A stretch of 64,000 nucleotides of DNA from Pseudophaeobacter profundi (GCF_029697505.1 NZ_JARJEF010000006.1:177152-241151), one strand, 5' to 3'. Counted from the stretch's first letter, positions 17,512-27,834 are shown. Numbers and translations are program-made. The notes: generated by a model not told the origin, from the sequence alone.

Positions 17512-18287
17512 CTGGTTTGAAGTCTCTTATGCAGCCCCATCGCCTTGTGCTGATGGCCCTGTTTGCCGCTTTTGTCCTGTGGTGCGCGCTGTCGATGCGC
17601 TGGGACTGGTTGCCAAAATATGCGCCGCTCGCGCTCGAAGGGCTCTGGACTACGCTCTGGATCCTGGCAGTCACCACCGTGCTTGGCTTTTTGCTGGCCG
17701 TGCCCCTTGGGCTGGCCCAGGCCATCGGGCCTTGGTATCTTTCGGCCCCGGCACGGATCTTTTGTACCGTCATTCGCGGCACGCCACTGCTGTTGCAGAT
17801 CTGGCTGCTGTACTATGGGCTGGGATCGCTGTTTCCGCAGTTCCCCTGGATCCGCTCAAGCGAACTCTGGCCCTATCTGCGTCAGGCCTGGCCCTATGCG
17901 GTGCTGGCGCTGACCCTGTCTTATGCCGGCTATGAGGGCGAAGTGATGCGTGGCGCCTTTTCCGGGGTTGCCAAGGGGCAACTGGAATCGGCGAAATCCT
18001 TTGGCATGCCGCGATTCACCATGTTCCGCCGCATCTGGCTGCCGCAGGCCATCCGCAACGTTTTGCCCACCCTGGGCGGCGAAACCATCCTGCAGCTCAA
18101 AGCGACACCGCTGGTGGCCACCATCACCGTGGTTGAAATCTATGCCGTCTCTTCACGGGTGCGCGCGGATACCTTTATCGTCTACGAGCCACTCTTGCTG
18201 CTCGCCCTGGTCTATATGGTCATCGCGGCACTGATTGGCCTGGCCTTCAAACGATTTGAAAACATGGGGCCGACGTTGCGGCGCTAA
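17508..18287 (+). CDS. Polar amino acid ABC transporter, permease 2
   Basis: This 259-residue HisM-type permease carries the EAA loop with ESAKSFGMPRFTMFRRIWLP. The ATG at 17508 overlaps the stop of the first permease (ATGA) and is preferred to an upstream in-frame ATG lying within that gene. It completes the ATPase-SBP-permease-permease importer. It converges with the GntR gene 97 bases downstream. Confidence 0.9.
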   Translation: MTGLKSLMQPHRLVLMALFAAFVLWCALSMRWDWLPKYAPLALEGLWTTLWILAVTTVLGFLLAVPLGLAQAIGPWYLSAPARIFCTVIRGTPLLLQIWLLYYGLGSLFPQFPWIRSSELWPYLRQAWPYAVLALTLSYAGYEGEVMRGAFSGVAKGQLESAKSFGMPRFTMFRRIWLPQAIRNVLPTLGGETILQLKATPLVATITVVEIYAVSSRVRADTFIVYEPLLLLALVYMVIAALIGLAFKRFENMGPTLRR

Positions 18288-18384
18288 TCAGCTGCCGCCT
18301 GTTGCCCCAAGCGCCCCAAGCCCAGCCCCCAATATGGCGGCGGTCAATGCCAGACTGCCGCCACACAGAACAGCCGCATGGCCG

Positions 18385-19038
18385 TCAAGCACCGATCTTG
18401 AGGCCGGCCATCAGATGGTGAAATTTCTCGCCCTGGATCGCAATGTGGTCGCGCAGGATATTGGCCGTTTCCGTGGCATCTCCGGCACGCAGGGCGGCAA
18501 CCACCGCCAGGTGCTCCGTCATGGATTGCTCCATCCGGCCCCGCACCCGCAGCTGCATCCGGCGATAAGGTTTGAGACGGCGATGCAGTTTCAGCACCTC
18601 ACATTCAAGATAGGCATTGCCCGCCTGATGGTAGATGATGTGGTGAAAGCGTTCATTATGAAGGTAATAGCCATCGGTATCGCCTGCCTCTATCGCCTCC
18701 TTGCAGCGGCGGTTGGCGGCCTCCAGCTCTGCCAGGGCGGTGTCGGAAATGCGCATCGCGGCAAGGCGACCGCAGACGGCCTCTGTCTCCGCCATGGTTT
18801 CAAACATTTCCATCAGCTCTACCGGGCCGGGCTGGCGCACAAAGACCCCGCGCCGTGGGATTTGTTCCGCCAGGTTTGAATTCACCAGTTTTTGCAGCGC
18901 CTCACGAATGGGGGTGCGTGACACATTGAACTGAGCCGCCAGCTTGATCTCATCCAGCCGGTCTCCATCCTGGAATTCACCAGAAAAAACCGCCTCTTCC
19001 AGTTCTTGTGCAATAATATCTGCGCGCTTCATTCCCAT
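18385..19038 (-). CDS. matR: GntR/FCD regulator of malonate use (MatR-like)
   Basis: The 217-residue protein has an N-terminal winged helix (about residues 5-70, with NVSRTPIREALQKL) and a C-terminal FCD ligand domain. It is divergent from a malonate TRAP-decarboxylase-synthetase operon, matching the known matR arrangement in Rhizobium. The gap holds TTGTATACAA, nearly the MatR operator reported there. Malonate or malonyl-CoA is the likely effector. A second start six bases in (19032) is equally possible; neither has a clear ribosome site. Confidence 0.85.
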   Translation of the reverse strand: MGMKRADIIAQELEEAVFSGEFQDGDRLDEIKLAAQFNVSRTPIREALQKLVNSNLAEQIPRRGVFVRQPGPVELMEMFETMAETEAVCGRLAAMRISDTALAELEAANRRCKEAIEAGDTDGYYLHNERFHHIIYHQAGNAYLECEVLKLHRRLKPYRRMQLRVRGRMEQSMTEHLAVVAALRAGDATETANILRDHIAIQGEKFHHLMAGLKIGA

Positions 19039-19082
19039 ATGAAACAGGTAGCAAGTCGCGCATTTGTGCGCAATATGTTATT

Positions 19083-19096
19083 TCTTGTATACAAAA
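19083..19096. promoter_or_regulatory. MatR-type operator
   Basis: TCTTGTATACAAAA holds the perfect palindrome TTGTATACAA (19085-19094) between matR and the malonate operon. As I recall, the Rhizobium leguminosarum MatR site is TCTTGTATACACGA, differing only at the last bases. A TTGACT follows at 19100 and may be the -35 of the operon. Confidence 0.75.
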
Positions 19097-19176
19097 AGAT
19101 TGACTTTGAATGCCATTCACCGATGCTTGCGATGGTCAGCCCATAGTTCAAATCATGGGCACCTAGGGAGGATGAC

Positions 19177-20163
19177 ATGAAAAAGAATTTGCTAATGACC
19201 GGCGCCGCAGTTGCGATGATGGCGCTTTCCAGCATGGCCAATGCAACTGAATTGCGCCTGTCGCACCAGTGGTCGAACAAGGATATCCGGCATCAAGTTG
19301 CGCAGATGATCGCGGATGATGTGGCGGCTGCCGATGTCGATCTGAACATCAAGATCTTTGGCTCCAAATCGCTGTTCAAACCGCGCGAGCAATACAAGCC
19401 GCTTAGCCGCGGCCAGCTGGACATGACCGTTCTGCCGCTCAGCTATGCGGGCGGACAGCAGCCGGCCTATAACCTGACCCTGATGCCGGGGCTGGTAAAG
19501 AACCACGACCATGCCGCCCGTCTCAGCGCATCCCCCTTCATGGAGGCCCTGGAGGCCAAGATGGCTGAGGATGATGTTATGGTGCTGGTGCATGGCTACC
19601 TGGCAGGTGGCTTTGCCGGCACTGAAAAATGCATCACCCACCCTGACGACGTGAAAGGGCTGCAAACCCGCGCGGCGGGCAAGGCCTTTGAACAGATGCT
19701 GGCCGGCGCCGGGGCCTCGATTGCCTCTATGGCCTCATCCGAGATTTATAACGCGATGCAGACCGGGGTGTTGAACGCCGCCAATACATCGTCTTCGTCC
19801 TTTGTATCCTACCGGGTCTATGAACAGGTGAAATGCTACACCCCGGCGGGCGATGTGGCGCTGTGGTTCATGTATCAGCCGGTCCTGATGAACAAGAGCA
19901 CCTTTGACGGGTTGAACGAAGATCAGCAAAACGCCCTGCGTGCCGCAGCCGAAAAGGCCGAAGCGTTCTATCTGGAAGAGGCCAAGATGCAAGACGCGGC
20001 CTCAGCCAAGGTGTTCAGCGATGCAGGTGTTGAAATCGCTGAAATGTCAGCCGAAGATTTTGCCGCCTGGCGCGCCCTGGCACAGGAAACATCCTATGCC
20101 AAATTCGTCGCCGAAGTTCCGGATGGGCAGGCCCTGCTCGATCTGGCGCTGGCTGTCGAATAG
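19177..20163 (+). CDS. matP: Malonate TRAP transporter, substrate-binding subunit
   Basis: This 328-residue DctP-family periplasmic protein has a signal peptide (residues 1-23, ending SMANA). It contains the family Arg-bearing GLQTRAAG segment, which salt-bridges the substrate carboxylate. GGGAGG sits just upstream of the ATG. As first gene of a TRAP-decarboxylase-synthetase operon it should capture malonate. The matPQMAB order is the one described in Sinorhizobium meliloti. Confidence 0.85.
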   Translation: MKKNLLMTGAAVAMMALSSMANATELRLSHQWSNKDIRHQVAQMIADDVAAADVDLNIKIFGSKSLFKPREQYKPLSRGQLDMTVLPLSYAGGQQPAYNLTLMPGLVKNHDHAARLSASPFMEALEAKMAEDDVMVLVHGYLAGGFAGTEKCITHPDDVKGLQTRAAGKAFEQMLAGAGASIASMASSEIYNAMQTGVLNAANTSSSSFVSYRVYEQVKCYTPAGDVALWFMYQPVLMNKSTFDGLNEDQQNALRAAAEKAEAFYLEEAKMQDAASAKVFSDAGVEIAEMSAEDFAAWRALAQETSYAKFVAEVPDGQALLDLALAVE

Positions 20164-20206
20164 CCAACGCTGAGCACCCTGTTTTGGGGCGCACATAGCT
20201 TTCATC

Positions 20207-20243
20207 TCGTCGGGGGCAGCCGTGAAATGCTGCCCCCGCACGA
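20207..20243 (+). other. Strong intercistronic stem-loop between matP and matQ
   Basis: CGGGGGCAGC (20211-20220) and GCTGCCCCCG (20229-20238) form a perfect 10-bp stem, extended by TCGT/ACGA with one bulged C. There is no U tract. In the gap after a binding-protein gene it probably stabilises the upstream mRNA or partly terminates transcription, so that matP is made in excess over the permeases. Confidence 0.6.
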
Positions 20244-20276
20244 CGAAAAACACACCTATATAAGGGGGAAGCAATC

Positions 20277-20822
20277 ATGTCAGGTCATGGTAGCTCGGTA
20301 CCCGTTGCTCAATCCGGCAACAACTTGTTTCTGCGCCTTGTCGCGATGCTGTCCAACATCGCCGGCTGGTGCGCCGCCGGCATGATCGTCGCGGCCGTGG
20401 CGATCACCTGTCAGATGATCTTTGTCCGCTACGTGCTGAACGGGTCGACCGTCTGGCAGACCGAAGCGGTGATCTATCTGATCATCGCCGCCACCCTGAT
20501 TGGCCTGCCCTATGTTCAGCGGCTGCGCGGTCATGTGAATGTGGATCTGATCCCGCTGTCACTGCCACCACGCCCGCGCCTGGTCATGGCCATCATGACC
20601 TCTTGCCTGTCGATCGCCATTGTCGCGCTGATGCTGTTTTACGGCGCCGAGTATTGGCATTTCGCCTGGGAACGCGGCTGGCGATCAGACACCGTTTGGG
20701 GCGTGCGCCTCTGGATTCCCTATCTGGCCCTGCCCATCGGCTTTGGCCTGTTCCTGCTGCAACTTATCGCCGACCTCGTTGCTGTGCTGCTCGGCATCGA
20801 AAAACCCTTTGGTCTGGAGTAA
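20277..20822 (+). CDS. matQ: Malonate TRAP transporter, small permease (DctQ)
   Basis: The 181-residue inner-membrane protein has four predicted membrane segments and the DctQ-type VIYLIIAATLIGLPYV and Q-R-L-R-G-H-V-N-V motif. AGGGGG lies upstream of the start. It bridges the binding protein and the large channel subunit. Confidence 0.87.
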   Translation: MSGHGSSVPVAQSGNNLFLRLVAMLSNIAGWCAAGMIVAAVAITCQMIFVRYVLNGSTVWQTEAVIYLIIAATLIGLPYVQRLRGHVNVDLIPLSLPPRPRLVMAIMTSCLSIAIVALMLFYGAEYWHFAWERGWRSDTVWGVRLWIPYLALPIGFGLFLLQLIADLVAVLLGIEKPFGLE

Positions 20823-20827
20823 CTCCC

Positions 20828-22144
20828 TTGGATCCTCTCTTGCTTGGCGGGCTTGTGGCGATTGTCACGATCCTCGTTCTATTCTCTGGCGTTTCGGTGG
20901 CTATCGGGCTGTTGATCGTCTCAGCCGGATTTCTATTGGTATTTGATGGCGCACGCTCGCTAGAACTGATGCCCGAACTGCTGTTTGGCAAGCTGGACAA
21001 TTTTGCCCTGCTGTCCATTCCGATGTTCATCATCATGGGGGCCTCGATTGCCTCTACCCGCGCCGGTGCCGATCTTTACGAGGCGCTGGAGCGCTGGCTG
21101 ACGCGGGTGCCCGGTGGGCTGGTTGTCTCCAACCTCGGTGCCTGCGCATTGTTCGCGGCAATGTCCGGGTCGTCGCCTGCAACCTGTGCGGCGATCGGCA
21201 AGATGGGCATCCCCGAGATGCGCAAACGCGGCTACCCCGATGGCGTCGCCGCCGGGTCGATCGCGGCGGGCGGCACCCTGGGCATCCTGATCCCACCCTC
21301 CGTCACCATGATCGTCTATGGCATCGCAACCGAAACCTCTATCGGGCGGCTGTTCCTTGCCGGTGTGCTGCCGGGGCTGATGCTGGTGGGGCTGTTCATG
21401 GCCTGGTCACTTTATTCTACCTGGAAATCGGGTGATGCCGCGCGCCTGGGCGCGGGCAGCTACAGCTGGGCACAGAAATTTGAGATCCTGCCCCGCGTCC
21501 TGCCCTTTCTCGCCATTATCCTTGGGGTGCTTTACGCCATGTATGGCGGCATCGCCACGCCATCTGAAACAGCGGCTGTCGGGGCCCTGCTCTGCCTGGT
21601 GATCGCCATGGTGATCTACAAGCTGTGGCATCCGGCGGATCTGTGGGTGGTGCTGCGCGACAGCACCAAGGAATCCGTGATGATTCTGTTCATCATCGCG
21701 GCGGCCGGCGTGTTTTCCTATATGCTCAGCTCGCTGTTCATCACCCAGTCGATTGCCGAATGGATCGGCACCTTGGATGTAAACCGCTGGGTCCTGATGG
21801 GGGTAGTGAATGTCTTTCTGCTGATCGCCGGCTTCTTCCTGCCGCCGGTCGCGGTGATCCTGATGGCGGCGCCAATCCTGCTGCCGATCATCGACACCGC
21901 TGGATTTGACCCGATCTGGTTTGCCGTGGTGCTGACCATAAACATGGAAATCGGCCTGATCTCTCCGCCTGTCGGTCTGAACCTCTATGTGATCAACGGC
22001 ATTGCGCCTGATATCTCGCTCAAGACCATCCTGACGGGATCACTGCCCTTTGTGGCCTGTATGGTGCTGGCCATTGTGCTGCTATGCCTTTTCCCCGGAA
22101 TTGCCACCTGGTTACCAAACTATGTAATGGGAGCAGCACTATGA
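20828..22144 (+). CDS. matM: Malonate TRAP transporter, large permease (DctM)
   Basis: This 438-residue protein has about 12 hydrophobic segments. It carries the DctM signatures SGSSPATCAAIGKMGIPEM and GTLGILIPPS. The frame is open far upstream through matQ, but the TTG at 20828, with GGAG eight bases before it, gives the usual DctM length and start. It runs the sodium-coupled transport step. Its stop overlaps the decarboxylase start by four bases. Confidence 0.87.
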   Translation: MDPLLLGGLVAIVTILVLFSGVSVAIGLLIVSAGFLLVFDGARSLELMPELLFGKLDNFALLSIPMFIIMGASIASTRAGADLYEALERWLTRVPGGLVVSNLGACALFAAMSGSSPATCAAIGKMGIPEMRKRGYPDGVAAGSIAAGGTLGILIPPSVTMIVYGIATETSIGRLFLAGVLPGLMLVGLFMAWSLYSTWKSGDAARLGAGSYSWAQKFEILPRVLPFLAIILGVLYAMYGGIATPSETAAVGALLCLVIAMVIYKLWHPADLWVVLRDSTKESVMILFIIAAAGVFSYMLSSLFITQSIAEWIGTLDVNRWVLMGVVNVFLLIAGFFLPPVAVILMAAPILLPIIDTAGFDPIWFAVVLTINMEIGLISPPVGLNLYVINGIAPDISLKTILTGSLPFVACMVLAIVLLCLFPGIATWLPNYVMGAAL

Positions 22145-23388
22145 CCCTGTTGGCCGATCTCCTTTCCACCGTTTTCGAACGGCGCTATCGCCAGCCTGCG
22201 CGACAGGTACGCGATGATCGCCCCGCCGAAGACCTGGCCGAAGCCCTGGTTGGCTCGGCCGACGAAACCTCTGGTCTGGCGCTGGCGGGGGATTTGCTAT
22301 CGCGCTTCGCCGCAATGAATGATGATGAGAAGCTGGCGTTTTTTCGCCATATCGCCACCGCGCTGAACATCGACCCAGATGCGGTGCGCAGCACCCTGGC
22401 GGCCTATGAACAGGATCCTTCCAAAGCCAGTTACCGGGCCTTTATGGCCGCAGCAGAGCCCCGCCGTCAGGAGCTGATCCGCCGGATCAACCGAATACCC
22501 GGCACCACCGAGGCACTGGTGCGGATGCGGGCTGATCTGTTGCGACTGGGCAAGGGCATGCCAGAACTGGAAGCACTGGATCAGGATTTCCGCCATCTCT
22601 TTGCGTCCTGGTTCAACCGTGGTTTTCTGGTGCTGCGCCCGATCAACTGGCAAAGCCCCGCATATATTCTGGAAAAGATCATCGCCTATGAGGCGGTGCA
22701 CGCCATCCACAGCTGGGACGATCTGCGCCGCAGGTTGCAACCCGCCGACCGGCGCTGTTTTGCCTTTTTTCACCCGGCAATGCCGGATGAGCCGCTAATC
22801 TTTGTCGAAGTGGCCCTGACCCGTGGCATTCCCGGCTCTATCCAGATGTTGCTGGCTGAAGACCGCACCCCCCTGCCCGCCGAAGATGCCGATACGGCGG
22901 TGTTCTATTCGATCTCAAATTGTCAGGCCGGGCTGGCCAGCATTTCCTTTGGCAATTCTCTGATCAAGCAGGTTGCATCGGATCTGGCGGCAGAACTGGC
23001 GGGGCTGGACACCTTTGTCACCCTCTCGCCCATTCCGGGATTGATGCAGTGGCTCGCGCAGGAGGACCCCGATTGGCAGCCCGCCACGCCGCAGGACATG
23101 CAGGCCCGCGCCGCGCACTACCTGCTGACGGCAAAGGGGCGCGGCGGTGCGCCCTTTGACCCGGTAGCGCGGTTTCACCTTGGCAATGGTGCCATCGTGC
23201 ATGCGGTGCACGCCGATGCGGATACCTCGCAAAAGGGGCAGGCCCAATCTGGCGGCGCAATGGTAAATTACCTATACGATCTGAAAAATATCGCCCAAAA
23301 CCACGAAGCCTTTGCCGCAGGCAAAGAGGTCGTGGCCTCGACCGCAGTTCATGCGCTGGCAAAATCCGCCGCGCAATCGCAAGCCTAA
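22141..23388 (+). CDS. matA: Malonyl-CoA decarboxylase
   Basis: The 415-residue protein is a full-length malonyl-CoA decarboxylase (MCD). It has the helical N-terminal domain and the catalytic C-terminal domain with FFHPAMPDEPLIFVEVALT and LSPIPG. It converts malonyl-CoA to acetyl-CoA and CO2 in the cytoplasm. Start 22141 overlaps matM (ATGA). Together with the synthetase next door it feeds malonate into central metabolism. Confidence 0.92.
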   Translation: MTLLADLLSTVFERRYRQPARQVRDDRPAEDLAEALVGSADETSGLALAGDLLSRFAAMNDDEKLAFFRHIATALNIDPDAVRSTLAAYEQDPSKASYRAFMAAAEPRRQELIRRINRIPGTTEALVRMRADLLRLGKGMPELEALDQDFRHLFASWFNRGFLVLRPINWQSPAYILEKIIAYEAVHAIHSWDDLRRRLQPADRRCFAFFHPAMPDEPLIFVEVALTRGIPGSIQMLLAEDRTPLPAEDADTAVFYSISNCQAGLASISFGNSLIKQVASDLAAELAGLDTFVTLSPIPGLMQWLAQEDPDWQPATPQDMQARAAHYLLTAKGRGGAPFDPVARFHLGNGAIVHAVHADADTSQKGQAQSGGAMVNYLYDLKNIAQNHEAFAAGKEVVASTAVHALAKSAAQSQA

Positions 23389-23401
23389 GAAAGGCAATCC
23401 A

Positions 23402-24919
23402 ATGGCAAACCTTTTGTATGACAGTCTTTTTGGGGTCCACGCTGGCAAGACCGCACCGTTTTTACACCTGTCAAATGGCGATATTGTCACCTATCAGGAC
23501 TTTCTCACGCGGGCAGCGCAGATCGCCAATGTCATGGTGCAAAGCGGGCTGAAACCCGGTGATCGGGTTGCTGTTCAGGTGGAAAAATCCCCCGAGGCGC
23601 TGGCGCTCTATGCTGCCTGTGTGCAGTCCGGGCTGGTCTTCCTGCCGCTCAACACCGCCTACACGGTTGATGAGCTGACCTATTTCATTGAAAACAGCGG
23701 CGCTGCGCTGATTGTCTGTGGTGGCACCAGCGCAGCGGCCCTGACGCCGATTGCCACCTCTCTGGGCGCGACACTGGAAACCTTGAATGACGATGGCACC
23801 GGATCCCTGATGGCCCTGGCAGACAATAGCCCCAAGCAGTTTGCAACGGTAGCGCGCGGCGGGGATGATCTGGCGGCCTTTCTCTATACCTCTGGCACAA
23901 CCGGGCGTTCCAAAGGGGCGATGCTGACGCAGGAAAACCTGCTGTCCAATGCCCAGACCCTGGTGGAACACTGGCGGTTCACAGCCGAGGATGTGCTGCT
24001 GCACGCCCTGCCGATTTTCCATACACACGGGCTGTTTGTGGCGACAAATATCACTCTTGCGGCGGGTGGAAGCATGATCTTTCTGCCCCGTTTCAATCTG
24101 GACCAGATCATCGAGATGTTACCCCAGGCCACCACGATGATGGGGGTTCCGACCTTCTACACCCGGCTGTTGGGCGACAGCCGTTTCACCGGCACGCTGA
24201 CGGCGCATATGCGATTGTTCATCTCCGGCTCTGCGCCGCTCTTGAGCGAAACCCATGCCCAATTCGAGGGTCGCACCGGGCATCGGATCCTTGAACGCTA
24301 TGGCATGACCGAAACCAACATGAACACCTCCAACCCCTATGAGGGCGAGCGACGCGCCGGCACGGTGGGCTTCCCCTTGCCTGGGGTCGAACTGAAGATC
24401 ACCGATCCGGCAACCGGAAACACGCTGCCCGATGGCGAGGTCGGCCAGATCGAGGTGCGTGGTACCAATGTATTCAAGGGCTACTGGCAGATGCCGGAGA
24501 AAACCGCAGAAGAGCTGCGCGCCGACGGGTTCTTCATCACCGGCGATCTGGGCAGCATTGATGCCGATGGCTATGTGCAGATTGTCGGCCGCAACAAGGA
24601 TCTGATCATCTCTGGCGGCTATAATATCTACCCCAAAGAGATTGAACTCGTGCTGGATGACCAGCCCGGCGTGCTGGAAAGCGCCGTTATCGGCGTGCCG
24701 CATCCCGATTTTGGCGAAACTGTTGTTGGCATCGTCATCCCCGAAGCAGGCCAGAGCCCCGATCTTGACGCCATCATGGCGGCGGTGAAACAGTCGCTTG
24801 CCCGGTTCAAGCACCCGCAAAAGCTGGTTGTTCTGGAAGAGCTGCCCCGAAATACGATGGGCAAAGTACAAAAGAACATCCTACGCGACAGCTATCAATC
24901 AATGTTCACAGGGGCCTAG
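23402..24919 (+). CDS. matB: Malonate-CoA ligase
   Basis: The 505-residue AMP-forming acyl-CoA synthetase carries the P-loop-like YTSGTTGRSKGAM, the A5 motif YGMTETNMN, ITGDLG, and the C-terminal lysine in MGKVQK. The operon context with matA makes malonate the substrate. The ATG at 23402 follows AAGGCAATCCA and gives the usual family length. It is the last gene of the operon; a strong inverted repeat follows. Confidence 0.92.
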   Translation: MANLLYDSLFGVHAGKTAPFLHLSNGDIVTYQDFLTRAAQIANVMVQSGLKPGDRVAVQVEKSPEALALYAACVQSGLVFLPLNTAYTVDELTYFIENSGAALIVCGGTSAAALTPIATSLGATLETLNDDGTGSLMALADNSPKQFATVARGGDDLAAFLYTSGTTGRSKGAMLTQENLLSNAQTLVEHWRFTAEDVLLHALPIFHTHGLFVATNITLAAGGSMIFLPRFNLDQIIEMLPQATTMMGVPTFYTRLLGDSRFTGTLTAHMRLFISGSAPLLSETHAQFEGRTGHRILERYGMTETNMNTSNPYEGERRAGTVGFPLPGVELKITDPATGNTLPDGEVGQIEVRGTNVFKGYWQMPEKTAEELRADGFFITGDLGSIDADGYVQIVGRNKDLIISGGYNIYPKEIELVLDDQPGVLESAVIGVPHPDFGETVVGIVIPEAGQSPDLDAIMAAVKQSLARFKHPQKLVVLEELPRNTMGKVQKNILRDSYQSMFTGA

Positions 24920-24955
24920 GGCCAGCGCGCCAATAACATTATTGCAGACCCAGCA

Positions 24956-24984
24956 GGGTTGGCCTTCCGGGCGAAGGCCAACCC
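24956..24984. terminator. Perfect 12-bp stem-loop after matB
   Basis: GGGTTGGCCTTC and GAAGGCCAACCC pair around a CGGGC loop, 36 bases past the matB stop and facing the convergent histidine kinase gene. No U tract follows on either strand, so termination efficiency is uncertain. Confidence 0.6.
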
Positions 24985-25085
24985 TCGGGAAGGGAGAATT
25001 GCTCCGGGCGGTTTCTGATGGCATTCCCAACCAGCTTGCGGACGCTTTCAGGCAGGTTGGCCTTGGCAACGCAAATGCCATGCAG

Positions 25086-27317
25086 TCAGACTTGGACGGC
25101 CCGACGGCTGACCCCCTGCATCATCGCCAGCAACTGTGGTTTTGAGACCGGCTTGGCCAGGACGTCGTCCATATGCGTGGCACGGTAATAGGCCATCTGC
25201 TTGGGCATTGCGTTGGCTGTCACAGCGACAATAAAACTGGGATCGCGCTCCTTGGCCTGTTCAACAGAGCGGATCTTCTGGGTGGCCTCGACACCATCCA
25301 TCCCCGGCATCTGGATATCCATCAAGATCACATCAAATGCCGATCTGCTAACCAGATCCACCGCCTCGCCGCCACTGGCCGCGGTTTCAACCCGGCAGGC
25401 GGTTGAAGCCAGGAATTTTTGTAGGATCAGCCGGTTTGTCTTGTTGTCATCCACCACCAGAACGGCAAGCTCGGGAAGATCAGAGCCAAGAGGCAACGCC
25501 GCGTCGCCACGGCTTGGCCCCGCCACCAGATCAGCCCCCGACTGGAGTGGCAATCTGATTTCAAAGGTTTCCCCCTGATCCGTTTCTGCAGCCAATTGCA
25601 GACTGCCGCCCATCGCCTGGCAAAGTTGTCTTGAAATCGAAAGTCCCAGACCCGTACCGCCAAATTTGCGGGCATCGCTGCCATCCGCCTGCTGGAAGGG
25701 TTCAAAGATCGTATCACGCGCTGCCGTCGGGACACCCGGCCCAGTATCACAGACCCGAAGCAACAGCAGCGTGCCGCCCTCGGTTGGTTCTGCTATGATA
25801 GTAACGCCCCCATCCTGCGTGAATTTGACGGCGTTCGACACCAGATTATGCAGAACCTGGCGAAGGCGATATTCGTCTGCAACAATTGTCTGTGGCAAAT
25901 CCGGATCGACCATAACGCTAAGCCGCAAGCTCTTTTCCTTGGCAACCCCCGCGAAAAGATTGCAGGCGCCATTCACAGCGTCGCGTAGCAGGAAGGGTTT
26001 GTTCTCCAGCTCCATTTTGCCAGCTTCGATCTTCGACAGGTCAAGCACATCGCCGATTGTCGACAGCAAGACGCGCCCGGAATCTTCAATCGCCTGCAGA
26101 TAGTCTTTCTGCTCCTCGTCGAGCCTTGTTTCGCTCAGCACCGTTGCCATGCCAAGCACCCCGTTCAATGGCGTTCGGATCTCATGGCTGACATTTGCCA
26201 GGAAATGCGTCTTTGCCCGGTTGGCAGCTTCGGCCTGGGCCAGGGCAGCGCGCAGGGCTTCGGCAGTGCGCTCTCTTTCAGTGATATCGACAAGAGAAAC
26301 CGACCACCCCAGCAGCGAGGTTGTGGTCTGGATCGGGCTTTCAATGGGCAAGGCACGCGGATCAAAGATGCGATGACCAATCCGTATTGGTTCTGCCGCG
26401 CAGCGAACCTTGGTATGGATCAGCTCTTCTATCACTGGCCCAATGCCCGGCAAGCGGTCAATCCTGTCCCCAAGCCCCGGCATGTGCAGGCCAAAAAGAG
26501 CCCGCGCCGCAGGGTTTGCATCCGCAAGCCGCCCGCGCCCATCCACCAGCAAGACCGGATCATGCGTGGCAGAGAAAATCAGCGCCTGCCCCTGGGCCGC
26601 CGTGTCCATCATCGAATTGTTCAGCAACAGCCAGCTCAATGCGATCAGCGAAACCGCAAAAGTATACGGCGTCGGATCAAAGCCAAACAGCGTTACCCCC
26701 CAGCCAATATAGGCCAGATTGGCGCCCACCGGAGCAGCAGTGACAACGAACAACGCGCTCAGGAAAGGACGGATAACCTTCTTTGATTTCAATAAGGCAA
26801 GGCAAAGCACCCCGAGGGTGGCCATGATGAAGAGGTACAGGCAGGAAGCAATCAGGTAAAATATCGGCCCATGGTCAAAGACGACATAGTGGCTGCTCTC
26901 TTCGGTCACCAGATGGGTATCCGGCCCATAGAGCAACTGCGTCCAGCTGTTCGTCAGGGCAATTACACTCACCAATCCCGGCAGCCCGATATAGGTAAAC
27001 AGTCGGATCGGGTGGCGCTCTTGCGTGGTGTTCAGGGTGTAGTCGAAAATAAAGAAGGTCCAGGCAATGGGCAGCAAGATGATGCCCGGCCATGCCGCCA
27101 GAGACCAGCCAATCTTGCAGCCTTCGCTGGGCGATGCCAGATCAAAGCCAACAGTGAACAGCCACCACAGCATCGCAGCCAGTGTCAAAACAAAAGCAGG
27201 CTGCCCCCCAAAGGGGTTATTTCGCGCCACCGCCACCATGACAAAGAAACAGACCACCCAAAGGACGGCTGCAGAGCCAGAGGCCAAGTTTACCTCAAGG
27301 TTGTTCAGGCAGGTCAT
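25086..27317 (-). CDS. Hybrid sensor histidine kinase with 7TM sensor
   Basis: This is a 743-residue membrane protein. Residues of about 10-235 hold seven membrane segments of the 7TM histidine-kinase sensor type. A PAS domain follows (about 240-345), then HisKA with the phospho-acceptor His378 in [10 protein letters not shown]. The ATPase domain has NAVKFT, DTGPG and GGTGLGLS. A receiver domain ends the protein, with phospho-acceptor Asp667 in [11 protein letters not shown] and Lys722. No Hpt or output regulator is adjacent, so the partner is elsewhere. The ligand is unknown, though 7TM sensors often face small metabolites. Confidence 0.93.
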   Translation of the reverse strand: MTCLNNLEVNLASGSAAVLWVVCFFVMVAVARNNPFGGQPAFVLTLAAMLWWLFTVGFDLASPSEGCKIGWSLAAWPGIILLPIAWTFFIFDYTLNTTQERHPIRLFTYIGLPGLVSVIALTNSWTQLLYGPDTHLVTEESSHYVVFDHGPIFYLIASCLYLFIMATLGVLCLALLKSKKVIRPFLSALFVVTAAPVGANLAYIGWGVTLFGFDPTPYTFAVSLIALSWLLLNNSMMDTAAQGQALIFSATHDPVLLVDGRGRLADANPAARALFGLHMPGLGDRIDRLPGIGPVIEELIHTKVRCAAEPIRIGHRIFDPRALPIESPIQTTTSLLGWSVSLVDITERERTAEALRAALAQAEAANRAKTHFLANVSHEIRTPLNGVLGMATVLSETRLDEEQKDYLQAIEDSGRVLLSTIGDVLDLSKIEAGKMELENKPFLLRDAVNGACNLFAGVAKEKSLRLSVMVDPDLPQTIVADEYRLRQVLHNLVSNAVKFTQDGGVTIIAEPTEGGTLLLLRVCDTGPGVPTAARDTIFEPFQQADGSDARKFGGTGLGLSISRQLCQAMGGSLQLAAETDQGETFEIRLPLQSGADLVAGPSRGDAALPLGSDLPELAVLVVDDNKTNRLILQKFLASTACRVETAASGGEAVDLVSRSAFDVILMDIQMPGMDGVEATQKIRSVEQAKERDPSFIVAVTANAMPKQMAYYRATHMDDVLAKPVSKPQLLAMMQGVSRRAVQV

Positions 27318-27834
27318 AGATGATCATGATATTCGGGTTGAAGTTTCATAAACTCCACTATTGCTCTCATAACGATACGGAATTTGTTACCCCAATAAGA
27401 TGAAAATGTATTGCAAACCTATTAATATCGATGGTCGGCAGCGTGGAAAATTGTAAAATTTCATCACGCTGCGGCAAATGGCGAGACAAGAATAGGACAG
27501 GCTTGATCCAGGCCGTAAGTGGGATTTCCCCACCAAGGCCTGGCCGCCACCCGAAGGAACCATGCCCCAAAGGGAAACGCAGGCCCCGCGACCGGGGCCT
27601 GGACCAGAATGTTTTTACGATAAATTGATGGCAGCTGCCCAGTTGCGGGTGCCTTTGCGCGCCGACATCCGCGCTTTTGCTATGATCCCCAGACAGATAG
27701 CTGCCATCGCCTGGTCTGTCTGACGCCTGCCCCCGGCCGCAAGCTGCGCCAGGTTTTAACGGCGCGGATGGTGCCAAAGCCCCGCGGCCTGTGCGGCGCC
27801 TTTACGAAGCCGCAGCAGAGCTTTGGACCGGCTT
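27318..27834. other. Non-coding gap with several inverted repeats
   Basis: I see no convincing gene in these 517 bases. The left part is AT-rich and should hold the kinase promoter. GCAGCGTG (27438-27445) pairs with CACGCTGC (27465-27472). A second stem at 27580-27601 is listed separately. Confidence 0.5.
27580..27601 (-). terminator. Stem-loop downstream of the second TRAP operon
   Basis: CAGGCCCCG and CGGGGCCTG form a 9-bp stem with a CGAC loop, about 230 bases past the RidA stop. The minus-strand sequence after it is moderately T-rich (CGTTTCCCTTT). Confidence 0.4.
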
